In this document: positions 41,373 through 51,465 of the stretch, one piece after another
Layout: each line of letters starts with the position of its first letter
Numbering within the stretch: the first letter of the stretch is position 1
Source: Plectosphaerella cucumerina
Taxonomy: Eukaryota > Ascomycota > Sordariomycetes > Glomerellales > Plectosphaerellaceae
NCBI GenBank assembly: GCA_020746995.1
Contig: JAGPXD010000002.1
Coordinates: forward strand, 5,828,001 to 5,892,000
Direction: 5' to 3'
Length of the DNA stretch: 64,000 nt
Notes under the pieces: generated by a model
Told to the model about the DNA's origin: nothing
Database searches by the model: none
The model's input: the letters and a program-made list of their open reading frames with translations, nothing else
Position numbers and translations under genes: made by a program

Positions 41373-44300
41373 ATGGAGGCGGGGGGCATCACCGATGCCG
41401 AAAGGCGGATTTTCGAGTCGAGCAGCAGAGAAGGTCTCGACAGCCAACAGGTCATGCTCATTTACGCTCAGGAGTTTGGCGTCGGATCGGTAAGTTCCTC
41501 CTCCCCTCGTTGGCCCTACAGCGGACGACACCCTGGTCTAGGTCGACCTGATCCTGGCTCCCCGCCTTCTGACCATCCGAACGCGACGCGACCGTGGCGC
41601 AGGCCTGTCGATCTTGCAGGGCGACACGCTAACCATTTCGGTCTCCAATGGTAGGCTCGCCGAAGCAGTCTGCCACGACTCCAGAGCAAGAGTTCTTCAG
41701 ATCGTGACGGCTCAACATCGCCAGCACCGGATCCCAACCGGTCGACCCCGGCGACGTCTCCTTTGACCCACGGGCAGACTGTGTCTGATAGCTGTGCTCC
41801 GGGGGCGGTCAAAGCTCCCGCCAGGCCTGTAAGTAGCCCTACCTTCAGAACCCCTCTGCCACCCTCCAAAAAAACATCTCCCATCCCAAGACATAGCCTA
41901 GCTGACCAGGCCACCACCATCTGGACAGAAATCCGCGCTCCAACTCCACTCGAGTCCTGCGGTGGTCGAGCTCGACATCCCGCCTCGCTCCTCCGCTCCA
42001 GTCCCCCCCAAACCGCTCTGGACATACGACGCGAAAACCCGATCCACCAGTGCTTCCACAAGCGTCACTCGCCCTTCAACATGCGCAGACCAGCCGGCCG
42101 CGACTTCACACCCCTCTCTCAATCGTTCCTCTCGCACGAAGTCTCGTCCGACTAGGCGAAAACGCGGCAAGATGGACATGTCCCAGGCGTCGCCGACGCA
42201 GAAAAATGACGATCGGGACTACGAAAACCACTTCGACCCCGAGCCTGTCCACACATCGATTCGCGACGACAGCCCAATTCCCGATTCCCAGACTGCTCAA
42301 CTAGCCGCCGACGATGCCCGCAGCGATGGCGGCCAAGCCGACACCCAACCTGGCGACGTCTGTTTCGAGCCGTTGAGCTTCCACGAGCCTACCTCCGAGA
42401 GCCAGAAGACCGACGACATCGAACCGTCCTCGCCTGTCCCGGGGCCTGGCCCCGGCCTCAACATCGACCGGAACGGCTGGCGACGAATTCGCACCTCGAG
42501 CTCCCAGCATCACTCGTCCCTGCAGAGGCCCGAGACACAAACTCCCCTCCGCCAGACGCATCCCGTGCCTGAGACACCGGCCGCTGCCAATAACCCCTTT
42601 GCCGGTAATGCCATGTTTAAAGGCGAGGCGCTTGCGGCATCACAGCTCTTCGGCCAGACCCAGCAATCGTCGCCGTTCAAGGGCGGCTTCAGCCCGACCT
42701 CATCGCGCCCATCACCCGCTATGCTGATGCAGCCAGGCACCTCCCCCAACCTCGCCGATTCGCCTTTCCGGGACGAGTTTAACATCAGTCCCGCGACCGA
42801 GCGACCACCCACCCGTCATCTACGCACATCGGAGCCCATGGGCGCAAGCTCCTCTGCGAACTTCCGGACCCCGGCTCCTGCGAGGTGGCAGCATGGAAAT
42901 GTTGTCCAGGACACGCCAAGCGCGGTCATTACAAGGAACAACCCGCGGAAGCATGAGCCCATGGCGCACTACGAATCGATGAAGGAGTCGCAGGAGAGGC
43001 GGAAGCGCCAGCGCGGGCAATCGCCGCCGGGCGAGAGCAGCGGCTTCGACACGGACGAAGAGGAGGACGCGGCCAGGGCCAAGCGTCAGCGCGTGGCGAG
43101 GATCAGGGAGAAGGCCGCCCGGGAGCTTGCCAGCATCAGGAAGCCTGACCGCACCCTGCGCGGAGACATCGAGGTCCCGGGCACTACACAAAAGGACGTC
43201 AATGCTCAGGCCCGCCGCCGCCCGCCTGTTCTCGACGCGTTTGAAGAGGTCGATGAGGACGAGATTTCCACCGTGGCCGACTCCCAGGAGCACGTCCTGA
43301 CCGCGCATCGGCTGGGTACGCTCACAACGGTGCCTCGCTCGCCCGATCAACCCGAGAAGCCCCCGGTGCCCGTCGTGGACCCTGACTACGTGTCCAGCAA
43401 CGAGCGCATTCCCGATAGCACAGCATGCACTCGGACAGAGGAGGCCGAGAACCCGCCCGCCCCGTCTACAATGCATCCTGCTAGTTCTGAAGGCAGGCTG
43501 CCTGACACCAGCCCGGACATGGACATGATCCCGGACACCAGCCCACTGGTGAAGCCCGTGCCAGAGACCGAGGCAGAGTCGATTGAAGCCCCGGAGCCGA
43601 GCCAGCACAACCATGATAGTTTCGACCGACTGCCTGAGCCGTCTAGGCGATCTGGACGCGTGGCCAAACCATCGGCCAAGGCCAAACTCGTCATGTCTGG
43701 CAACCCCAGCACGCCCAAGGTGGCGAACAGCACTGGAGAAGCAGCCGCTCCAACCACCGCCAAGAAGTCCAGGCGCTTCTCAGACGTCTCCGTCATTCCC
43801 GAGTCGAGCCCCCAGCTGCAACCACGAAGCACCAAGGCGAATCTGCCTTCGTCGCCCCCAGCGCGGCCCCCAGTGTTGCCGACGTCCGTGACGCAAGTCG
43901 CGGCCGACCCCAGAACCCCGGCCCCCCATTCGACTGCTCCGGCGAGCATAGGCACTTCTTCCAGCCTCAGCTCTCTATCAACAATGACCGACCCATCCAT
44001 GCAGAGCACACAAGAAGCCTCCATTGGCGGCACTCCGCAGTCGCGGCCTGAGTTGCCGACGCTGCGCACAGCTCTTGACGGCCTCAAGGGAAGTCGTTCC
44101 GGGAACAGGCGCTCCACTCGAATCCGTCGCGGCTCCACGTCCACCGATGAGTTGGCAAGATCTTCGACGCCTGTCGGCTTTGAGAATAGCATCATCAAGC
44201 CGGCCAAGAAGATAACAAACAAGAGCAAGCGAGCAGCCCCTCGATCGGACGTTGACAAGCTCTTCAGCGGCATGGCGTTTGCCGTGTCATTCCAGTCGCA

Positions 44301-45132
44301 GCGGCCTGGCGAGAACGACGAAGCGTTCAGAAAGCGGATGGAGCTCGGCAAGGAGATTGAGGCGACGATCATCGACAGCGGTGGACGCCTGCTCACCGAG
44401 GGTTTCGATGAGCTCTTCGACTCGGATGCTCTGCGAACCATGGCTACCAGCCCCACGGGTGACAGCGAGGCTCCCAGCAGCAACAGTCTCGGCCTCGCTC
44501 AGGACTCTCGCGCGCTGGGCTTCACGGCTCTCGTAGCCGACGGCCACTCGCGCAAGGTCAAGTACATGCAGGCCCTCGCGCTCGGCCTCCCCTGCATCTC
44601 GGACCGGTGGATCACCGACTGCTTGGCCAAGCGCGCCATCATCGACTGGGCGCCATACCTCCTGTGCGCGGGCCAGTCGACATTCCTGCGCGGAACGGTT
44701 CGGTCACAGGTCCTGACGCCATACCCGGCGAAAGACGCCCGGCTCGTCGACGTGGTGGAGCAGCGGGCGCAGCTCCTCGCGGGCAGCAAGATCCTTCTGG
44801 TGATGAAGAAGTCGAGGCAGCAGGAGGACCAGACGATGCGCTACGTGTTCCTGTTGCACGTGCTCGGGGCGTCGCTGCTGCGGGCGTACGGCATGGCCGA
44901 CGCGCAGGACATGATGCGCCAGAGGGACCTTCTCGGCAGCCCCTTCGACCTGGTTTACATTGACGAGAAGACGGGAACGGAGGCGGCTCTATTTGACAAG
45001 GTGGCGGTTCCGCGGCGCAAGAAGGCCTCGCAGGTGCAGCCCCCGCGCAAGGTGCGCACGCTCAAGCATGAACTGGTTATCCAGAGTCTGATCTTGGGAC
45101 GGATGATTGAGGAAGATGAGATGGAGGCGTGA
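41373..45132 (+). CDS. Rad9/Crb2-like DNA-damage checkpoint protein with C-terminal BRCT pair, about 1177 aa
   Basis: Proposed exons are 41373-41489, 41542-41650, 41725-41828 and 41929-45132; all junctions keep frame. The last exon is certain; the first three are inferred from splice sites. Most of the protein is disordered and rich in SP/TP, SQ/TQ and repeated I/V-P-D/E-T/S motifs (PIPDSQ, PVPETPAA, MIPDTSP), typical of a kinase-regulated scaffold. Residues from about 884 form the BRCT region: LFSGMAFAVSFQ, then TIIDSGGRLLTEGFDELF, TALVADGHSRKVKYMQALALG, ISDRWITDCL; a second BRCT-like unit follows from about 1035 (SKILLVMKKS...FLLHVLGASLLRAYG). This matches the fungal Rad9/Crb2 (53BP1-type) adaptors that relay Mec1/Rad3 signals to checkpoint kinases on chromatin. 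The exact orthologue name is not proven. Confidence 0.85.
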
Positions 45133-46120
45133 GGGAGAAGGGGTAGGACATGCCCTCAGAACCGGGGATGAGACCCAGAACATGCATATCAAAGCGGGCC
45201 AGGATAGGGTCTGAGCTTGGATGCGGCGGGTTGGACTGTGTTTTTGTTCATGGCGTTACGGCACGGAAGATACCCGAGAGGACCTGGATAAGCTGCCGAG
45301 GCGGTTTATGATGGGCTGGCTGACTGTATGCATAGCTGATGTAGGAGAAGCGTTGATCAACATGCATGTGCGAAGTCATCGTGAGGCATGATGCGGTCTT
45401 CATCCCGAACATTTCACCGAGCCCCTTTCCCTACGGGGGTCATCATCACTTGGCATATTCATCCAGGTGGAATCCGGCGAGAATATCCTCGTCATTTCAT
45501 CATCAGACCATGTTTGAGTAGCTACTGTGGTGCTCCAACGCGTCGGGATATGCGCAAGTTCGCATCGACCCGGCGGAAAGCTGACGGGAATCGGGCGGAA
45601 AACGGCGGGAATCTCCCTTCACGGCGATGCCGCGCCTCGAAAGCCGCCCGCCGCTGCAACCACGGCCCGCCACCCGGCCTCTAGCCCGCGATACTTGCCC
45701 CGGGGAAGCATCAGACTTGTTCGCTAGCAGCCAATCACGGGATACTATGGCAACGGGAGGTCCGCCGCAACCTTGAAATTCCCGCCCCGACTCGCGTGCG
45801 CCTGTACCCCGCATCCTTGCGGAAGGTCTGGGGTTGGCGGCATCCGGAGGCGAGGTTGTCGGACGGGACTGGGGCCCCGGAATCCTGCTGCGGGACTGTC
45901 GATCATGTTTCTTGGGGTTGAGTATCCCGGGGCAAAAGCGCTGGTGTGCAGCCTTGGATGATGGCGGTCGGTCCGACAAGAATTATCGTCGAGTTTGGTC
46001 TTGGGACGGATGGTCTATAAAGACGCCAGGACGGCCCGGACTCTAGATCGTTTCCTTTCTCCAAGGCACCTCTTCTCAGGGCACTACCTCCTCCTCCTCA
46101 TCATCATCCCCGCCACAGCC
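45133..46120. promoter_or_regulatory. Upstream region of the sugar transporter gene
   Basis: Three CreA-like SYGGRG hexamers lie close together at 45828-45833 (CTGGGG), 45869-45874 (CTGGGG) and 45927-45932 (CCGGGG). A TATAAAG follows at 46016-46022, 99 bases before the ATG. This layout suggests carbon-catabolite control of the transporter. The motif is short and common in GC-rich DNA, so this is inference. No gene is seen. Confidence 0.4.
46016..46022 (+). promoter_or_regulatory. TATA box candidate of the MFS transporter
   Basis: TATAAAG lies about 105 bases before the start codon at 46121, the distance expected for a fungal core promoter. Confidence 0.5.
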
Positions 46121-47861
46121 ATGTCCACTGGCAAGATCACAGACGAGCAGCTCGCCACGGCGGCTCAGCTCGAGTGCGCACCCAGCAAGGCACATGGCAT
46201 CATCGAAGCCCGCGCTCAGCAAGCCATCGATGCCGCCCACCAACTCTCCCCTCGCGAGGCTATCCGCGCCTACCCCATGGCCATCTTTTGGAGTCTGATG
46301 GTGTCCATGTGCGTCATCATGGAAGGTCAGCACCCTCCCCCTTTTCCCCATCTCGAATGCCAGACCTAACATATCACGTCCAAGGCTACGACACGATCCT
46401 CATCGGCAACTTCTTCGCCTACCCCGAGTTTACACGCAAGTTCGGCCAATTCGTCGACGACAATGGCCAGCACCAGCTCACGGCAGCATGGCAAGCGGGC
46501 CTCGGCAACGCCAGCATCGTCGGGTGCTTCTTCGGCGGCCTGGCCAACGGCTGGCTCGTCTCGCGCTTTGGCCAGAAGCGCGTCGTCCTCGCCGCTCTGG
46601 TCGTTCTCTCAGCTTTCATCTTCATCACATTCTTCGCCCAGAACATCATAATGCTCATCGTCGGCCAGATCCTGGCTGGTCTACCCTGGGGGGTTTTCGT
46701 CACGTCTGCTCCGGCCTACGCTTCCGAGGTGCTGCCCCTGAGCCTGAGGGTGTACTTCACTAGCTGGACCAACATGTGCTTCATCATCGGGCAGCTGATC
46801 GCCGCTGGTGTTCTGGCTGGACTTGTTTCTCGGCCGGATGAATGGAGCTACCGAATTCCTTTTGCGATTCAGTGGGTGTGGCCTGCGCTGTTGATCCCGG
46901 TGCTCAGCTTCGCGCCCGAGTCGCTGTGGCATCTGGTGCGGGTTGGCAAGGTCGCCGAGGCCGAGGCGTCGTTGATGAGGCTGCAGAGGGCGTCGGCGAC
47001 GTCGGAGAGGGTTAGTGTCCAGGCGACGCTGGCGGAGATCATCCACACGAACAACACGGAGATCGAGCTGAGCGCTGGCACGAGCTACCTGGACTGCTTC
47101 CGCGGCACGGAGCTGCGCAGGACTGAGATTGCGTGTGCGGCGTTCGCGGGCCAGGTTCTTTCTGGATCGACCTTTGCGTACAACTCTACAGTAAGTACTC
47201 TTGGTCCATCTGTCACGAATAGCACAGCTAACAAGCCCAGTACTTCTTCCAGCAGGTCGGCCTCGGGACGCGACAGACATACTACCTCAACACCGGAGGC
47301 ACTGCCCTCGCCCTCGTCGGTACGATCATCAGCTGGTTCGCTCTCCTCCCCTACTTCGGCCGCCGCCGCATCTACCTCCTCGGTATCTCATCCCTGTCCG
47401 CCATTCTCATCCTCATCGGCATCCTCAACGTCTGGCGCACGAGCGACTCCATCGGCTACACCCAGGCAGTTCTCACTCTCGCATGGACGTTCGTCTTCCA
47501 GCTCTCCATCGGCCAGCTGGGCTGGGCGATCCCTTCCGAGATTGGGTCCACGCGCCTGCGACAGAAGACGATTGTGCTGGCGCGCAACTCGTATTACATC
47601 GTGGCCATGATCTCGCAGGTGATTCAGCCGTACTTTATGAACCCGAGAGAGCTTAATCTGCGCGGGTACACGGGCTTCATCTGGGGCGCGACGGCGTTCA
47701 TGGTCTTTGTCTGGGCGTTCTTCAGGCTTCCCGAGTCCAAGGGACGGACGTTTGAGGAGCTTGACTGGCTGTTTGCGAACCGCACGCCGACGAGGAAGTT
47801 TGCGAAAGCGAAAGCGCAGATCTTCGAGGCAGAGGGCGAGGGGGAGGAGAAGGGGGTGTAA
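46121..47861 (+). CDS. MFS sugar transporter (alpha-glucoside/maltose permease-like), 543 aa
   Basis: Exons are 46121-46325, 46385-47190 and 47241-47861. Intron 1 is 46326-46384 (GTCAGC...TCCAAG, branch CTAAC) and intron 2 is 47191-47240 (GTAAGT...GCCCAG). Twelve membrane helices are expected. Sugar-porter signatures are present: EGYDTILIGNFFAYP at helix 1, GWLVSRFGQKRVVL after helix 2, PAYASEVLPLSLR after helix 4, YFFQQVGLG at helix 7, LPYFGRRRIYLLG before helix 9 and FFRLPESKGRTFEELDWLF at the end. The long N-terminus and EGYD motif fit the fungal MAL-type H+/alpha-glucoside symporters of the plasma membrane; substrate choice is inference. It sits 1.5 kb ahead of the polygalacturonase gene on the same strand. 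Confidence 0.93.
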
Positions 47862-49329
47862 GTCTGGGAAGAGGGGGATGGGCAGTCTCTCGGTACAGCT
47901 ACCTACCTAGTCATGAAGAGATGTTGCAAGATACGAAGGGTCCAGGCTGATGGCGTGACTTCTCCCGGACCCCGTCCTCAACCCACCGGTCACGCCCCGT
48001 GATAACAGTAGTTCCGAGCGAATCTCCGGCGATACTCCAGCGTCCTCCGCGCCCCTTTTCGGCCTTTAAGCCTTGTAGCCCTTCTTCCTGATCGTATCAT
48101 TGCCCGATCGAGACGAATTAAAGACAGCATTACTCGCATAGTCCGGCGGCATGGCGCTGCGGCAGGAGCCGGTTGGTGGGCTCTATCGTCCTCGATTCCT
48201 CCGGGCACGACATCAGGGTCCCGTGAGAGCACGTTGCTGCAGCGGCATTTCGTATGAGCAGAACATTCCCCATGCTTCGACTGCCGCTACGTGCCGTGCT
48301 AGCCTTGAACGCGTCAGTCGCACTCTATTGAGCCATCTTCTCCCGCCACCATGTACCCCTGACCCCTGACCTTCCGCACTCGGCCGGACCGTAACCCGAC
48401 GACTCGACGAAGACCAAATCTCCCACCCCTTTCAAGCATCTTATCTCACTGACGAGCTGGGCCTGATCTGTCCTGGCGTTTCCCTCGCCCCGTGCGCTAA
48501 ACGCATCGTCCTCCCCTGTATCGCCTTTATGAGTCCGCGTAGACCGGATGACGGGCGAGCGACCGTGCGGTCTCGAGTCAGGGGAAGAACAGGGATGGTG
48601 CTGCTGTCAGGACTCCTTTGCCCCAAAGCAGCAGGCCTTGAACAGTTTCCCCAGCGGTCCAGCCCGCCGCCGACCTCACCACCATCCCGCCGAACCCCTG
48701 TTCGTCCGGGACTCGGCAACGTTCATGCAGGGATATTGCCGCTGATGGCCCCGCCGCTCCGGGCTGTCGGCACCGCGGGCTCTGCGTTCAAGAGCACGCT
48801 CCTCTGCGCACATGGCCGCTTGGTGGTCGTTCCATTCGTGGGCTTTTTCCATTGAGGGTCTGCCCGTCTGCCCGTGTAAATTGCAGGGAGGCCGGTGACG
48901 ACGACTCTCGTCCGCGGACGGCGCACCGAAGAGGCATGGCCCCGGGGGTGATGGCCTCGACGAGGTCCATCAATCATCTATCTGAATATCGTAGCGTGCG
49001 GGATGGGCCTGCACCGGTGCCGTGGTGCCTGCACCCCAGCTCACGATGGCTGCACCCCGGCCGGCGAACTTTGAAAGTGGTGATGTCCCGGACGCCCAGG
49101 TCGGGAGATCGTCGATAAAAGGGCTTGGCTCTGCAGCCCTCCCCAGATGCCAAGAGATCATCATCAACACTCAGGATCACCATCTCTCTCTCACACACTC
49201 TCTTTTCCAACTCATCGTCTTTCTACCGCTCGTCAGTGACAGCAGCTCTTCTTTCTCGACATCAAGTCCACTTCGTCCATACATATTTCACCGCCACAAC
49301 TACATAACACCACCCCCCAAACAATCACC
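47862..49329. promoter_or_regulatory. Upstream region of the polygalacturonase gene
   Basis: No supported gene in 1.5 kb. A 10-bp direct repeat TGCACCCC(A/G)G occurs at 49030-49039 and 49051-49060. A GATAAAAG TATA-like element starts at 49114, about 215 bases before the ATG. The 100 bases before the start are C/A-rich leader. GCTACCTACCTAG at 47898-47910 is one of the dispersed CCTAGGTA-type motifs. Confidence 0.4.
49030..49060 (-). promoter_or_regulatory. Paired CreA-like sites upstream of polygalacturonase
   Basis: Two SYGGRG hexamers on the minus strand, CTGGGG (49034-49039) and CCGGGG (49055-49060), sit 21 bp apart in the same orientation inside a direct repeat. Paired sites are the arrangement usually needed for CreA/Cre1 repression in filamentous fungi. 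Binding itself is not shown. Confidence 0.35.
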
Positions 49330-50458
49330 ATGGTCTCCAAGTTCCTCGTCCTCGCCGCCCTCGGCTCCGCCGCCGTGGCCTCGCCCATTCTCGACGCCCG
49401 CGCCGGCTGCACCTTCACCGACGCCGCCACCGCCATCAAGCAGAAGGCTAGCTGCACCAGCATCGTGCTCAAGGACATCGCCGTCCCCGCCGGCACCACC
49501 CTCGACCTGACCAAGCTCAAGGCCGGCACCCACGTCACCTTCTCGGGCAAGACCACCTTCGGCTACAAGGAGTGGGAGGGCCCCCTCATCTCCATCAGCG
49601 GCAGCAACATCCTCATCGACGGCGCCTCGGGCCACTCCATCGACTGCGAGGGCCAGCGCTGGTGGGACACCAAGGGCAGCAACGGCGGCAAGACCAAGCC
49701 CAAGTTTTTCGCCGCCCACTCCCTGACCAACTCCAACATCAAGGGACTCAACGTCCTGAACACCCCCGTCCAGGCCTTCAGCATCAACTCGGTCACCAAC
49801 CTGGGTGTTTACAACGTCAACCTTGACAACTCCCTCGGCGACACCAAGGGCGGCCACAACACTGATGCTTTCGATGTTGGCTCCTCCACCGGCGTTGTAA
49901 GTGATCTTGCGTCTCCCGAATATGTCCACGCACTAACTCTCCCAGTACATCTCCGGTGCCATCGTGAAGAACCAGGATGACTGCCTGGCTATTAACTCCG
50001 GTACCAACATCACCTTCACCGGCGGCAACTGCTCCGGAGGCCACGGTCTGTCCATCGGCTCCGTTGGCGGCCGTTCCAACAACGTCGTCAAGACCGTCCG
50101 CATCCTCGACTCCAAGATCTCCAACTCCGACAACGGCGTTCGTATCAAGACCGTCTCGGGCGCGACCGGCTCCGTTTCCGACGTCAAGTACTCCAACATC
50201 GGCCTGACCAACATTGCCAAGTACGGAATCGTCATCGAGCAGGACTACCAGAACGGCTCGCCTACCGGAAAGCCCACCTCCGGCGTCCCCATCACCGACG
50301 TCACCATCGACCGCGTTACTGGTACTGTTAAGAGCTCTGGTACCAACGTCTACATCCTCTGCGCCTCGTGCTCCAAGTGGACCTGGACCGGCAACAAGGT
50401 CACCGGCGGCAAGGCCTCGACCAAGTGCACCGGCATCCCCTCGGGCGCCTCGTGCTAA
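49330..50458 (+). CDS. Secreted endopolygalacturonase, GH28, 359 aa
   Basis: Exon 1 is 49330-49896, the intron 49897-49945 (GTAAGT...CTCCCAG), exon 2 49946-50458. A signal peptide (VSKFLVLAALGSAAVA) is followed by a short propeptide, SPILDAR, with a possible dibasic-like cleavage site, then the mature enzyme beginning AGCTF. All GH28 active-site blocks are present: NTDAF (Asp179), QDDC (Asp200, Asp201), GGHG (His222) and RIK (Arg255, Lys257), followed by the conserved Tyr region (KYGIVIEQDY). It hydrolyses internal alpha-1,4-galacturonosyl bonds of de-esterified pectin outside the cell by inversion. The length equals that of typical fungal endo-PGs. It lies between a sugar transporter and another secreted polysaccharide-active protein. 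Confidence 0.96.
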
Positions 50459-50641
50459 ACAACTTTTGAAGAATGAAAAAGCTGGATCTGGATCCTGGCT
50501 GGCGGTATCTTCTGTAAATATTCATTCTCAGTCGTTCCCTAAGGCGATAGATTAGAGTCGGTGCTTTGCAATATGATCATATTTGCCTACTTTAAGTGCC
50601 TGCTGATATGTGTGTGGAAACACGTTGAGTATTCATCCAAT

Positions 50642-50724
50642 GACTGCGTGGCGCAGTGGAAGCGCGTTGTGCTCACATTCTGTGAGAGCCACAAAGGCCC
50701 GTGGATCGAAACCGCGCGTGGTCA
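50642..50724 (+). tRNA. Initiator-tRNA-like gene with intron, apparent anticodon CAC
   Basis: A full cloverleaf folds. Acceptor GACTGCG (50642-50648) pairs with CGTGGTC (50717-50723) with two G-U pairs. The D stem is GCGC/GCGC, the anticodon stem TTGTG (50667-50671)/CACAA (50690-50694), and the T stem CGTGG/CCGCG with loop ATCGAAA. The discriminator is A50724, and a TCTTTTTG Pol III terminator follows. The A box is TGGCGCAGTGG and the B box GGATCGAAACC; the body and A54/A60 T loop are those of fungal initiator Met tRNA. The anticodon loop is 18 nt: CTCACA plus an 11-nt insert plus C. CTCAC can pair with GTGAG of the insert, the anticodon-intron pairing expected of an intron at 37/38. Then the anticodon is CAC, not CAT. 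The first pair is G-C rather than A-U and the anticodon stem lacks three G-C pairs, so it may not initiate. Confidence 0.75.
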
Positions 50725-51465
50725 TCTTTTTGCTTTTTTGGGGGGGAAATGTCCGGCGACTGAGCCGGCATTTCTCCCAATGCCGATCGCGGGGTAAAGC
50801 CGAACGCGATGTTTTCTGGCCCAGAAAGTAGGATACGGGGATAATCAGTGGGGGAGTGGTCTCGGTGGTACTGTCGGGGATGCTTCCGAGACCGACCAAG
50901 ATGTTGCAAGGTTCTTTGCGGTTTTACGTGCCCCTACTCGAGAGAGGAAAAAAGCAACGTCAAGCATGAATTGTGAAGCATAGCGATCGGCTGGAAAGCT
51001 CAGGATGAAACATATTTTTCTTTGATACAAATGCAAGGTCTTCTATCCCGACAGATGGCTACAGACTTTAACCTCAAAGCCCCCTCGGCCACCATTGCTG
51101 GAGAACCTTAATTCTTTTTCACACAACAGCAGGCCAAGTCTTCTCCGCAGTCGTCTCCAAATGATCTTTCCCCGTACCCCTCACTCCGGACCGGGGCCGG
51201 CGGCTTGGATGGAGAGGCAACTTCTCGGGACTCGGACCCTCGGGGCATCTCTCGGGCAGCATCGAGCCCCAACCTCACCGCCGACATCACAATTCTCCAG
51301 TGTTCCCCACGGGGAATCATGGGTAGAATAGCGCTACTTAAGATGTAGTATAAAGACCCGGAGAAGGTACTGCACCCATCATGATGTGAAGTACCTGGAC
51401 TCTCACCCCTCGCAGCCCTCTCCGCCTTACTCCCTGAATCGGCCCCTGGCCTTCAACATCCCATC
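50725..51465. promoter_or_regulatory. Upstream region of the lyase-like gene
   Basis: No supported gene. It starts with the Pol III terminator T-run of the tRNA. TATAAAG at 51349-51355 lies about 115 bases before the ATG at 51466 and is the likely core promoter. Confidence 0.45.

Noticed and set aside
43386..44483. A 365-codon minus-strand frame
   Set aside because: Antisense to the BRCT checkpoint gene, which has recognisable BRCT blocks on the plus strand.
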